A stretch of DNA of 64,000 nt from Sellimonas caecigallum (GTDB lineage Bacteria > Bacillota > Clostridia > Lachnospirales > Lachnospiraceae). The notes under the pieces were generated by a model. That model worked only from the letters and a program-made list of their open reading frames with translations, was not told the DNA's origin and did no database searches. The position numbers were made by a program, and so were the translations under genes. How positions within the stretch are numbered: the stretch's first letter is position 1; each line of letters begins with the position of its first letter. Shown here one piece after another: positions 44,209 to 52,005 of this stretch. The stretch spans positions 124,001 through 188,000 of the forward strand of contig NZ_CP173660.1 in assembly GCF_045038405.1 (NCBI RefSeq), in the 5' to 3' direction.

Positions 44209-45742
44209 CACGAATCCCTCCCCAAAGTTTGCTGTTTATATAGCGGTAGCTGATGGCCTCTGCCAAATGCTCGCTTTTGATCCGTTCACTCATTTCCATA
44301 TCTGCGATAGTCCTTGCTACTTTCAGGATTTTGTGACAGCTTCTCGCCGTCAATCCCATACGTTCAAATGCCTTTTCAAGCAGTCCCCTTTCTTTTCTCT
44401 CCAGCTCACAGAACTGCTTGATTTTGCCGGACGGAATCTCTGCGTTTGTGGTAATCTTTGTGCCCTTATAGCGCATATTCTGTATGTTTCTCGTCTGTAT
44501 GACGCGCTCACGGATCTGCGCCGATGTCTCCTCCTTTTCTTGGGAATTCAGCTCCTGAAAGGTCACGCGCGGGGCCTCCATGCAGATATCAATACGGTCA
44601 AGCAGCGGCTGGCTGACACGTCCAAGATATCGATGTATCTCTCCTGGCGTACAGCTGCATTTCTCATAGTCCGGATAATAGCCGCAGGGACACGGGTTCA
44701 TAGCCGCTGTCAGAATCACATTGGCCGGGAAAATATAATTTCTTCTCTTTCTTACGATGTGAACTTCTTTTGTCTCCAATGGTTCCCTGAGTGCCTCCAG
44801 AACAGGCTTCTGAAATTCCGTCAGTTCGTCCAGAAAAAGCACACCTCTGTTGGCAAGGCTGATTTCCCCAGGTACCGGGTAGAGTCCGCCTCCCACAAGT
44901 GCCGCCCTCGTGATCGTATGGTGGACTTCCCGAAATGGCGGGGTGGTAATCATAGGACACTCCTCCCGGAGCAAACCGGCCACACTATACACCCCTGTTG
45001 TCTCCAGCATTTCTTCTTCTGTTAGCCTCGGCAGTATCGTCGCCATTCTCTGTGCAGCCATCGTTTTTCCTGATCCGGGTGCCCCGATATAAAGAATATT
45101 GTGTCCTCCGGAAGCCGCAATCTCAGCAGCTCTTTTTACCGCTCTTTGCCCACACATTTCAGAAAAATCTTTTTCATGATCTTCTCTTACGTTTATGTTC
45201 CTATTTCTTCTCGATCCAGATGAAAGTTTTCCGGAATTCAGGTAATCCCACACTTCTCCAAGCGTAGAGACACCGCAGACTTTGATCCCCTCTACCATTC
45301 CCCCTTCCGCCTCGTTCTCCTTTGGAACAATGCAGAGCCGATATCCCTTTTTCCGCGCTTCCGCAACAATAGGAAGAATTCCGTTTACTTTCCGCACGGA
45401 AGCATTCAATCCAAGTTCTCCTATGAACAAAGCATCCTCCGTCCTCGTGTCTGCAAAAATTCCCGCCGAAACAGCGAGGGCCACCGCGATGGGCAGGTCA
45501 AAAGACGCTCCTCTTTTCCTGATATCCGCCGGGGACAGATTTACTACCATTTTCTGAGGCTGCATTTTAATCCCCGTATGTCGGATCGCTGTCCTTACAC
45601 GTTCCCCTGCTTCCTTTACTTCCGAAGAAAGGTATCCTACCATATGAAACAGCGGAAGACCATTGCTTGTATCCGCCTCCACGCGAACCTCACACACATT
45701 CAGACCGTCAATGACGGCAGACTTTACCATTGCAAAACCCAT
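44201..45742 (-). CDS. YifB/ComM family Mg-chelatase-like AAA+ ATPase
   Basis: A 513-aa protein (start at 45742, MGFAMVKSAVIDGLN; an earlier in-frame ATG exists). The N-terminal ChlI-like part is at residues 20-170. The AAA+ core has Walker A GAPGSGKTMAAQ near residue 220, Walker B VLFLDELTEF, and AMNPCPCGYYPD of the Mg-chelatase group. ComM relatives are branch-migration helicases in transformation. Its gene begins the yifB-dprA-topA run and diverges from the sigK remnant. Confidence 0.92.
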   Translation of the reverse strand: MGFAMVKSAVIDGLNVCEVRVEADTSNGLPLFHMVGYLSSEVKEAGERVRTAIRHTGIKMQPQKMVVNLSPADIRKRGASFDLPIAVALAVSAGIFADTRTEDALFIGELGLNASVRKVNGILPIVAEARKKGYRLCIVPKENEAEGGMVEGIKVCGVSTLGEVWDYLNSGKLSSGSRRNRNINVREDHEKDFSEMCGQRAVKRAAEIAASGGHNILYIGAPGSGKTMAAQRMATILPRLTEEEMLETTGVYSVAGLLREECPMITTPPFREVHHTITRAALVGGGLYPVPGEISLANRGVLFLDELTEFQKPVLEALREPLETKEVHIVRKRRNYIFPANVILTAAMNPCPCGYYPDYEKCSCTPGEIHRYLGRVSQPLLDRIDICMEAPRVTFQELNSQEKEETSAQIRERVIQTRNIQNMRYKGTKITTNAEIPSGKIKQFCELERKERGLLEKAFERMGLTARSCHKILKVARTIADMEMSERIKSEHLAEAISYRYINSKLWGGIRDV

Positions 45743-45871
45743 ATTTTCTTTTCTGATCCACATGAAATGATACGGACGAAATATCCGTATATGCACCGGA
45801 ATGGTACTAGAATTTCCTGTTTCTATCCTAAACGTTCTCTCTTACCATGTCAATTCTTATTTTGGAAAAGC

Positions 45872-45899
45872 ACAAAGAATTCTGTCCACTCATAGACTA
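45872..45899 (+). promoter_or_regulatory. Candidate mother-cell (SigE/SigK-type) promoter before the sigK remnant
   Basis: AC at 45872-45873 and CATAGACTA at 45891-45899 are 17 bases apart, fitting the loose SigK pattern AC-N16/17-CATAnnnTA; the -10 also resembles SigE boxes. The call is weak because the consensus is short. It would match the mother-cell control known for sigK. Confidence 0.35.
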
Positions 45900-45918
45900 T
45901 TATCAAACATGTTGAGAG

Positions 45919-46362
45919 GTGCCTGTCTTGAAATCATTTCCACAACCCCTCACGGCCGACGAAGAACGCGAGTATCTGCAGAAATATACAGAGGGAGACC
46001 TGGAAGCAAAACACATCCTCATCGAACATAATCTGCGCCTTGTGGCACATGTTGTCAAAAAATATCAGCATCTGTCCGAAGACTCCGAAGATCTGATCTC
46101 CATCGGCACGATCGGACTCATCAAGGCAGTGATGACGTTCAATCCAGACAAAGGGGTCCGTCTTGCCACTTACGCTGCCCGATGCATCGAAAATGCTATC
46201 CTCTCGCCAATGGGGTTTTACTCCCAGGAGAAATCCCCCAGCAAGGATTTCAGTCACATTGGAAGGTATTTACAAAGTTTTCAGATGAAAATTATCTCAT
46301 GTGCAGAACAGAAGACGGCATTGTACAGTACGCTCCTCTGTGCATCCATACATTCCGGCTGA
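45919..46362 (+). pseudogene. sigK: sigK (sporulation sigma factor) 5' part, interrupted
   Basis: The frame encodes SigK from its first conserved residues: KSFPQPLTADEEREYLQKY, IEHNLRLVAHVVKKYQHL, DLISIGTIGLIKAV (core-binding region 2), then TYAARCIENAIL at residues about 84-95. Homology stops there, near 46195-46203; the remaining 53 codons to the stop resemble nothing in sigma factors. Regions 3 and 4, which bind the -35 box, are missing and are not found elsewhere in the window. The break coincides with the place where skin elements split sigK in Bacillus subtilis and C. difficile. A stop (45913) closes the frame upstream, so no pro-sequence is encoded; the true start may be the TTG at 45928. 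The gene cannot give a working sigma factor unless the intervening DNA is removed or the other half exists elsewhere. Confidence 0.85.
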
Positions 46363-46844
46363 TCGCTCCCCGCAAGCTCCTGGAAGCCCAGCAGTTTAAT
46401 CAGCAGTATCACAGTTATGAAGAAATACAAAACGTTCCTGACCGTCTGCGCTGGTGCCGCCATCACATGGGGCTGATGCAGAAAGAGGTTGCAGAACAGA
46501 TCGGGATCTCCAGAGGGCACTATATAGATTATGAAGTAGGATATGTAGATTACTACCCGAAAGAAGTGGTGGACAGGCTGGCAGACTTCTATCATATCCC
46601 GGTTGAAGACCTTCTGGATGAATACAATCTTTTCTTATATAAAGGTCAGGGGAAAATGCTAAAAGAGTGCCGGGAAAAAATGGGGTTAAAGAAGAAACCC
46701 TTTGCGAGAATGCTGCATGTGAATCCAAATACTTACCGGAACTGGGAATCAGATAAAAAAAGAATGTTTAAGCTTACCTGGGAAAAATATTTTCGTGAAG
46801 TGCTCTTAGCCAACCAGAATGCATCAAATCAGAATAACATTTGA
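46182..46844 (+). CDS. Double-HTH transcriptional regulator, 5' end truncated at the sigK junction
   Basis: A frame of up to 220 codons. Recognisable protein starts near FQSHWKVFTKFSDENYL (about 46245), then APLCIHTFRLIAPRKLLEAQ, an XRE-type HTH (GLMQKEVAEQIGISRGHYID, near residue 105) and a second HTH-like half (KKPFARMLHVNPNTYRNWES). Similar proteins I recall from Lachnospiraceae carry a further N-terminal HTH region, which is missing here because the frame runs into sigK; the first ATG (46182) lies within the sigK coding sequence in another frame. It is probably a 5'-truncated mobile-element regulator; whether it is translated is unclear. Confidence 0.6.
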   Translation: MHRKCYPLANGVLLPGEIPQQGFQSHWKVFTKFSDENYLMCRTEDGIVQYAPLCIHTFRLIAPRKLLEAQQFNQQYHSYEEIQNVPDRLRWCRHHMGLMQKEVAEQIGISRGHYIDYEVGYVDYYPKEVVDRLADFYHIPVEDLLDEYNLFLYKGQGKMLKECREKMGLKKKPFARMLHVNPNTYRNWESDKKRMFKLTWEKYFREVLLANQNASNQNNI

Positions 46845-46892
46845 ATAATTGAAGTCATACTTCGACAGACTGACCATCTTGAACCCAGATCG

Positions 46893-47105
46893 TCAGTCTG
46901 TTTTTTCTTTGACAGCTGAATGGATGATCTCATCAATCAACTGTATTTTCTGTTCAGAGGGGCAATTCAACCTGTTGATATACTGACCGACCATATCAGC
47001 GTGGACGCCTGCCGCCCGGACTGCCAGCTCATGTCTGCCCTCTTCTGTTTTCGGATAATGAACGATCACATGGATCGGAGCACTTTTCCTTGCGATACCA
47101 CGCAC
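46893..47105 (-). CDS. Small conserved mobile-element protein
   Basis: A 70-aa protein with an opening APIHVIVHYPKTEEGRHELA and a helical C-terminus (CPSEQKIQLIDEIIHSAV). I recall similar small proteins beside transfer and replication genes in Firmicute elements, but no function is known. It uses a GTG start (47105) that overlaps a GGGGAGG site, so the exact start is uncertain. It is transcribed toward the double-HTH gene and away from the STAND ATPase gene. Confidence 0.5.
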   Translation of the reverse strand: MRGIARKSAPIHVIVHYPKTEEGRHELAVRAAGVHADMVGQYINRLNCPSEQKIQLIDEIIHSAVKEKTD

Positions 47106-47314
47106 CTCCCCGGTATTTCAGTTTATGAACGAGAAGTTGTCCGCTATTCTTCCGGAGACTGTTTCCTTTTTCTGCATCATCACATTAAATTTGATGTTAT
47201 AATATATAGAAGAAACGCATTAAAACTTCTTTGTGATACCATCTTATCAGGGAGTTTGCAAAAGCTCATTGAGCGCAGTTTGAGCATAAATTGACCAGGA
47301 TCAGGAGGAAATAT

Positions 47315-49624
47315 ATGGAACGCTGCGATTTCAGTTCAATCATTACCACGGTTCGCAAATATATCGGCGATGACAGAGGAATGAATCAGATTGATCTGCT
47401 TTATGAATTGTTTGAAGGTTTTCTTGAAGAGGAATCTTCACAGGACTTTGATTTTGACAACGGTCTTGTCTGCCGCTGGTTTAACGGACAGGCCCGGATC
47501 AGCCCCCGCATCTCCGGATATTATCTCCATACAGACAACAGGAACCGTCTGGCTGATGATATAAAAACAAATATTCTGCCGCTAATGTGTGACAGCGCAA
47601 TGGCAATACAGGAAATCTACAAGATCCTGATACAGGATGGAACTATTTCCGATCAGAAAAAAGACCAGCTTACTCAGGATTACCCGTGTCATACTTCTGA
47701 AGAACAGGCTGCTTTTCTTGCGTCTGTTCTTTGCTTTGGAATGGAACGGACATTTGTTAAAAGGAACGCTGCCACCAAAAAACTGCTTGCTGTCGGAACA
47801 CTGTCTCCGGTAATCAGTGATTTTGTTTATAACGGAGAAGTTCCCAAGGCGTGTGCTCATTTCTGCGGAAGGGATCAAGAGCTTTCCACACTTCACGAAT
47901 TAATTTCAGAAAAGCGGATCATTTTTCTGCAGGGGATTGCCGGTATCGGGAAAAGCGAACTTGCCAAAGCATATGCAGAAAACTACAGAAAAGACTATAC
48001 AAATATCTTGTATCTGATCTACAGCGGCAATCTGAGGCAGGATATCATTGATCTGGATTTTGTGGATGATCTGCCGGAAGATACAGAAGAAGACCGTTTC
48101 CGCAAGCACAACCGTTTCCTGCGGTCACTAAAAGAAGATACTTTGCTTATCATAGACAACTTTAATACTACAGCCGGAAAAGACGCCTTCTTCTCCGTAC
48201 TGTTAAAATACCGCTGCCGTATCCTTTTTACTACCCGGAGCCGTTTTGACAACTATGCGTCTTTCAATCTTGAAGAAATATCTGATCATGATGCTTTATT
48301 GTCACTAATAAGATATTTCTTCTCAGATGCAGAGAAGGAACATTCTATCCTGGAGCAGATTATTCAGGCCGTTCACAGCCATACACTGGCGGTAGAATTA
48401 TCCGCACGTCTGTTGGAAACAGGCATCCTGGAACCACAGGAATTACTGGCACGGCTGCAGATTGAAAAATCTGCACTTGGCGCAACAGATACCATTGATA
48501 TCGTAAAAGACGGGCAAAGTCGGAAAGCTACCTATTATGACCATATACATACGTTGTTTTCTCTGTATCGCCTCTCCGAAGAAGAACTTGATATTATGCG
48601 GGGACTGATTTTTACTCCCGTCAGTGGAATCAGCGGACGGCTGTATGCGAACTGGATGAAACTCCCGGACATGAACAGAATCAATGACCTGATTGAAAAA
48701 GGCTTTGTACAGACACAGTCCGCAAGACAGATTTCTCTTCATCCTATGATACAGGAAGTGGCAGTTGACGAGACCAGACCGTCAATGAATAACAGTGCTG
48801 TACTGCTTAACAGCCTGCAGACCATCTGTCTATTCCATGGACGTGACGTCACCTGGCACAAACCGCTGTTTCTGACCATCGAGAACATCATCCGGGAGAT
48901 TGCAGATGACAATACGCCGGCTTATTTGAGTTTTCTGGAAGATGTATTTCCCTACATGGAAAAGTACCACTATACTGCCGGGATGGAATTAGTCATCGGC
49001 AAATTATCCGGGCTACTTACGGACGAAACTGTCGGACGCAGCACAGACCGGGCGCTTCTTCTGGATTATCGTGCAGCCTGTGAAGATAAAACAGAAAAAG
49101 CCATTAAACTGGAAAAGGAAGCCATCGCCTTGATCCCGGAGATCTCAGAAGAAAATGCTCACCTTGTTTCCAATCTCTGCTCCAATCTGGGCGGGCTTTA
49201 CAAAGAAGCAGGGAAACGGGATCTGGCACAGCAGTCTATGGAGCAGGGGCTTCGGATTCTGGAACAGTATGATCTTCTTTACTACCATGACAGTATTGCC
49301 CAGACTGCGAACTATGCCGTTCTCCTTACTGAAATGGGGCAGCCGGAAATAGGGCTCTCCGCTCTGAAAAAACTATCCCGGATGATCCGGGACTTGAACT
49401 CTGACCAGACCTTGGATTACGCCACAGTTCAGGAAACAATGGGCGGTATCTGCCTGATTACAGGTGAAGTCAAACAGGCCACCTCTCATTTTAAAAAAGC
49501 ACTGGCTATCTATGAAGGGGTATATAATGGGGAACGGGATATGATTGAAACGAAAAAACAGGAAATCCTCCAGACTTATACACAGGCAGGGATAGCCTTA
49601 GGACAGCAGCTGCTTAATAATTAG
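47315..49624 (+). CDS. STAND ATPase with NB-ARC-like core and TPR-type C-terminus
   Basis: A 769-aa protein; the start at 47315 (MERCDFSSIITTVRKYIG) follows AGGAGGAAATAT. Residues 1 to about 175 are an uncharacterised helical domain. At about 180 the NTPase begins: FCGRDQELSTLHELI, Walker A GIAGIGKSELAKAYAENY, Walker B DTLLIIDNFN, and RILFTTRSRFDN as the arginine sensor, followed by winged-helix elements. From about residue 540 to the end are helical repeats (ENAHLVSNLCSNLGGLYKEA, DYATVQETMGGICLITGE, ATSHFKKALAIYEG) of TPR type. Such STAND switches sense a ligand with the repeats and oligomerise on ATP binding; relatives serve in regulation and in phage defence. It has its own extended -10 promoter (TGTTATAAT near 47195) and terminator. 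The output of the N-terminal domain is not identifiable. Confidence 0.75.
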   Translation: MERCDFSSIITTVRKYIGDDRGMNQIDLLYELFEGFLEEESSQDFDFDNGLVCRWFNGQARISPRISGYYLHTDNRNRLADDIKTNILPLMCDSAMAIQEIYKILIQDGTISDQKKDQLTQDYPCHTSEEQAAFLASVLCFGMERTFVKRNAATKKLLAVGTLSPVISDFVYNGEVPKACAHFCGRDQELSTLHELISEKRIIFLQGIAGIGKSELAKAYAENYRKDYTNILYLIYSGNLRQDIIDLDFVDDLPEDTEEDRFRKHNRFLRSLKEDTLLIIDNFNTTAGKDAFFSVLLKYRCRILFTTRSRFDNYASFNLEEISDHDALLSLIRYFFSDAEKEHSILEQIIQAVHSHTLAVELSARLLETGILEPQELLARLQIEKSALGATDTIDIVKDGQSRKATYYDHIHTLFSLYRLSEEELDIMRGLIFTPVSGISGRLYANWMKLPDMNRINDLIEKGFVQTQSARQISLHPMIQEVAVDETRPSMNNSAVLLNSLQTICLFHGRDVTWHKPLFLTIENIIREIADDNTPAYLSFLEDVFPYMEKYHYTAGMELVIGKLSGLLTDETVGRSTDRALLLDYRAACEDKTEKAIKLEKEAIALIPEISEENAHLVSNLCSNLGGLYKEAGKRDLAQQSMEQGLRILEQYDLLYYHDSIAQTANYAVLLTEMGQPEIGLSALKKLSRMIRDLNSDQTLDYATVQETMGGICLITGEVKQATSHFKKALAIYEGVYNGERDMIETKKQEILQTYTQAGIALGQQLLNN

Positions 49625-49638
49625 AAAACAAAAAGACT

Positions 49639-49692
49639 AAAAGCCTGAACGGTAAAATCAGAAAAAATCTTTCTAATCTGTCAGGCTTTTTA
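49639..49692 (+). terminator. Intrinsic terminator of the STAND gene
   Basis: AAAAGCCTGA pairs with TCAGGCTTTT across a loop of about 32 bases that has inner AGAAA/TTTCT pairing, followed by TTATTC. It overlaps the 3' end of the antisense HTH remnant. Confidence 0.6.
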
Positions 49693-49869
49693 TTCTTTTA
49701 CATATACGATCAGTTCTCCAATCTCACACTCCAGATAACTGCACAATTTACAGACCAGATTTGCATCTATCCGTTGGAATTCATTTCTGCAATATCTGTT
49801 AAAATTTGCTCTTGGAATATCCAAGTCACGGCAGATCGTATTCTTGCTGATTCCCTTTTCTTTCAACAA
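49690..49869 (-). pseudogene. Small XRE/Cro-type HTH gene, N-terminally truncated
   Basis: Translating the minus strand gives LLKEKGISKNTICRDLDIPR, ANFNRYCRNEFQRIDANLVC and KLCSYLECEIGELIVYVKE before a TAA at 49690. This is the compact Cro-type HTH family common in Firmicutes (about 67-70 aa). The usual first residues up to the LW motif are missing and no ATG precedes the helix; a TTG at 49864-49869 could start a 58-59-aa version. The 5' side runs into the ribosome site of the oppositely transcribed parR-like gene, so it looks like a remnant. Confidence 0.6.
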
Positions 49870-49899
49870 TTCTTCTATTATCCGCAGGAAGGAGCGCCC

Positions 49900-50277
49900 A
49901 TGACAGACAGAATCCGAAGCACCAATGTCCGGTTTAACCTGGACAAGGAGATCCCTGCCCAGGCATGGCAGTATCTCCAGACTATGGACAGGCAGGAATT
50001 CAAATCCTACAGTCAGGTAATCGCCGCCGCTCTGGTGGATTACTTTGACCGCTATTACAAAAGCCGGGAGGATCCCTATATGGAAACTCGGGAGCAGGAA
50101 GAACAGTTTGTACAGCAGATCGTCTCTGCGGTGGAGAAGTCAATGGAAAAAGCACTTCCGGTCTTTCTGGCCGGCTGCATGGCCGGGCTGTCAAAGTCCG
50201 ATGTAGCCGTTCCCCCGGCAGAATCTCCGGTGACTGACCCGGATGCCGATGTAGACTGGGATTTTCTGGGCGAGTAG
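49900..50277 (+). CDS. ParR-like plasmid segregation / RHH-type DNA-binding protein
   Basis: A 125-aa protein; the start at 49900 (MTDRIRSTNVRFNLDKEIPA) follows GGAAGGAG. The N-terminal half (VRFNLDKE, then YSQVIAAALVDYFDRYY) resembles ribbon-helix-helix centromere-binding ParR proteins of Firmicute elements. The C-terminus is acidic and Pro-rich. In plasmids ParR links a centromere to the ParM filament; no parM is seen here. It lies 33 bases before repA, so the two are probably co-transcribed. Confidence 0.6.
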   Translation: MTDRIRSTNVRFNLDKEIPAQAWQYLQTMDRQEFKSYSQVIAAALVDYFDRYYKSREDPYMETREQEEQFVQQIVSAVEKSMEKALPVFLAGCMAGLSKSDVAVPPAESPVTDPDADVDWDFLGE

Positions 50278-50310
50278 TCCCTGAACCTGTCATTTGAGGG
50301 GAGGTGGCAC

Positions 50311-50859
50311 ATGACACAGTTTCTCACGCCGGACAGCCAGATCCTGAACTATCTGGTATTCCCAAGATTTTTACTGGAAATAGATAATCTGAATGAGACA
50401 GCAAAGATCCTTTACATGATCCTGCTCGACCGGGCAAGGCTGTCACAGAAGAATGACAGATGGACGGATGAAAATGGCCATGTATACCTCTTCTTCACCA
50501 TCCCCTCTCTGGCAGACGCCATGCATAAGAGCGAAATGACCATCAAAACGGCGCTGAAAGCATTGGAAGAAAAACAACTCATTTATAGAAAGCGCCAGGG
50601 GATCGGACGTCCTAACCGCATCTATGTAAAGTATCCGGATGCCCTGCCGTCCACAGACAAAAATCTGTCCATCAGAGAGACAGAAAACTGTCTGTCAGAG
50701 AGACAGGATCTTGTCTGTCAGAAAGACAGGAATCTGTCCGGTAGTAAAAATAAGAAGAACAAATATCAAGAGAAAAAACGATGGGATCGGGGAAACCGCA
50801 TTCCTTACGGTCCCGGTTCCGACCGGAAATATGAATGCAAGGAGGAGGAAAGCCTATGA
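50311..50859 (+). CDS. Replication initiator protein A (RepA_N-type)
   Basis: A 182-aa initiator protein behind GAGGGGAGGTGGC. The RepA N-terminal winged helix is clear: FPRFLLEIDNLNETAKILYM, LADAMHKSEMTIKTALKALE and KRQGIGRPNRIYVK. The C-terminal third (TDKNLSIRETENCLSERQ) is encoded by iteron-like repeats and is probably unstructured. Such initiators bind iterons and recruit the replisome in plasmids and plasmid-like integrative elements. The stop overlaps the DnaC-like start by 4 bases. Confidence 0.8.
   Translation: MTQFLTPDSQILNYLVFPRFLLEIDNLNETAKILYMILLDRARLSQKNDRWTDENGHVYLFFTIPSLADAMHKSEMTIKTALKALEEKQLIYRKRQGIGRPNRIYVKYPDALPSTDKNLSIRETENCLSERQDLVCQKDRNLSGSKNKKNKYQEKKRWDRGNRIPYGPGSDRKYECKEEESL
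50665..50752 (+). repeat. Iteron-like 23-bp direct repeats inside repA
   Basis: Three 19-base units start at 50665, 50688 and 50711 (CTGTCTGTCAGAGAGACAG and close variants), each an imperfect palindrome (CTGTCT...AGACAG). The spacing is exactly 23 bases, and a fourth partial CTGTCC begins at 50734. Because 23 is not a multiple of three, each repeat is read in a different frame, so the repetition is kept at the DNA level. They are probably initiator binding sites (origin). Confidence 0.7.
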
Positions 50860-51668
50860 CCTTAAAAGAGGACGAATATTTAATCGAAGCGGACGAGCTC
50901 ATTTACTGTTCCAAATGCCATACGCCGCGGCAGTGCAGAGTCCAGTTTGGCGGGAAAGAATTCCGTCCGGCCATACGGTGCCGCTGTCAGCAGGAAGCAT
51001 ACGAACAGCAGGAGAAAGAACGGAAACAGCGGGAATTCCTGGAGCATATCTCACGGCTCAAGGCCAGCGGCCTGCAGGACAAAGCGCTACGGGATTATAA
51101 CTTTTCAAATGACAAAGGCTATAATCCGGAAATCCGGAAAGCACATGAGTATGTCGCCCACTGGAAGGAGATGAAAGAAAAGTCTCTGGGGCTTCTGCTC
51201 TGGGGAGATGTAGGGACAGGGAAATCCTTTTTTGCCGGATGTATCGCTAACGCACTGTTGGAACAGGGCGTGCCGGTTCTGATGACCAATTTTGCCCGCA
51301 TCCTGAACACCTTGACCAGGATGTACTCCGATGACCGGAACCGCTTCATTGAAAGCTTCAATCAATACAGCCTGCTGATCATCGATGACCTTGGCGTAGA
51401 ACGCAGTTCTGAGTTTGCCCTGGAGCAGGTATTCAGTGTCATCGACAGCCGTTACCGGAGCAGGAAACCCATGATCATCACAACAAATCTGACTCTGGAA
51501 GAGCTGAAAAATCCGCAGGATCTGGCACACGCCAGAATTTATGACCGCATACTGGAGCGCTGTATTCCCGTGAAGATCAGCCGTCAGAATATACGGGAGA
51601 TGAATGCCGCTTCTAACCTGAAAGAAGTACGGAAACTGTTCCAATCTGACACCGTGGACAGGAAATAG
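50856..51668 (+). CDS. DnaC/IstB-like helicase-loader ATPase
   Basis: A 270-aa protein; the start at 50856 follows AAGGAGGAGGAAAGCC. An N-terminal zinc-ribbon-like part (CSKCHTPRQCRVQF with IRCRCQQEAYE, residues about 22-55) precedes an AAA+ domain: Walker A WGDVGTGKSFFAG near residue 120, Walker B YSLLIIDDLGVERSSEFALE near 180, and SRYRSRKPMIITTN as the sensor region. It would load the replicative helicase at the iteron origin. It overlaps repA by 4 bases. Confidence 0.88.
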   Translation: MTLKEDEYLIEADELIYCSKCHTPRQCRVQFGGKEFRPAIRCRCQQEAYEQQEKERKQREFLEHISRLKASGLQDKALRDYNFSNDKGYNPEIRKAHEYVAHWKEMKEKSLGLLLWGDVGTGKSFFAGCIANALLEQGVPVLMTNFARILNTLTRMYSDDRNRFIESFNQYSLLIIDDLGVERSSEFALEQVFSVIDSRYRSRKPMIITTNLTLEELKNPQDLAHARIYDRILERCIPVKISRQNIREMNAASNLKEVRKLFQSDTVDRK

Positions 51669-51692
51669 CATACCAGAAGAACAGGAAAACCA

Positions 51693-51771
51693 TACCGGTC
51701 AGATCAAGACCGCACACGCACACAGGTATCAGTACCGGAACACGGCACAGTCGGTACCGGACAGATACCGG
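51693..51771. repeat. Phased TACCGG repeats between the DnaC-like and DUF3847 genes
   Basis: TACCGG occurs at 51693, 51733, 51755 and 51766, spacings 40, 22 and 11 bases, roughly whole helical turns. The 51669-51783 gap contains no gene. They may be protein-binding sites for ParR- or Rep-like proteins; this is inference. Confidence 0.35.
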
Positions 51772-51783
51772 AAAGGAACTTTT

Positions 51784-52005
51784 ATGGAAAAATTATCAAC
51801 AGAAGAAACAAAAAAGCAGTTACTGCAGGCAAAACACCGGATGGAGGCTGCCCAGGCCAGAGACCGGAAAAAAGAGCGGAGCGCCCGGACAAGGCGCCTG
51901 ATCCTGGAAGGAGCGGAACTGGAACGTGTTGTACCGGAAGTCCGGGAGATGACAACGGAGGAGCTTCGGCATTTTCTTCTGCTCCATTTACAGAAACATT
52001 CTTAA
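51784..52005 (+). CDS. DUF3847 family small protein
   Basis: A 73-aa basic, helical protein (KKQLLQAKHRMEAAQARDRK, then RTRRLILEGAELERV and MTTEELRHFLLLHL). It matches the DUF3847 family found next to MobA/MobL relaxases in Firmicute elements; such proteins may help form the relaxosome, although this is not shown. The start follows GGAAAGGAAC. It lies 32 bases before the oriT. Confidence 0.7.
   Translation: MEKLSTEETKKQLLQAKHRMEAAQARDRKKERSARTRRLILEGAELERVVPEVREMTTEELRHFLLLHLQKHS

Noticed and set aside
47315..49624. Calling the STAND protein a defence gene outright
   Set aside because: The ATPase and TPR parts also occur in transcription regulators; no effector motif is recognised, so only a hypothesis is reported.
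50665..50752. Regular repeats that look like a CRISPR array
   Set aside because: Only three near-identical units with 4-base spacers, inside a repA gene; spacing and palindromic form fit iterons, not repeat-spacer units.
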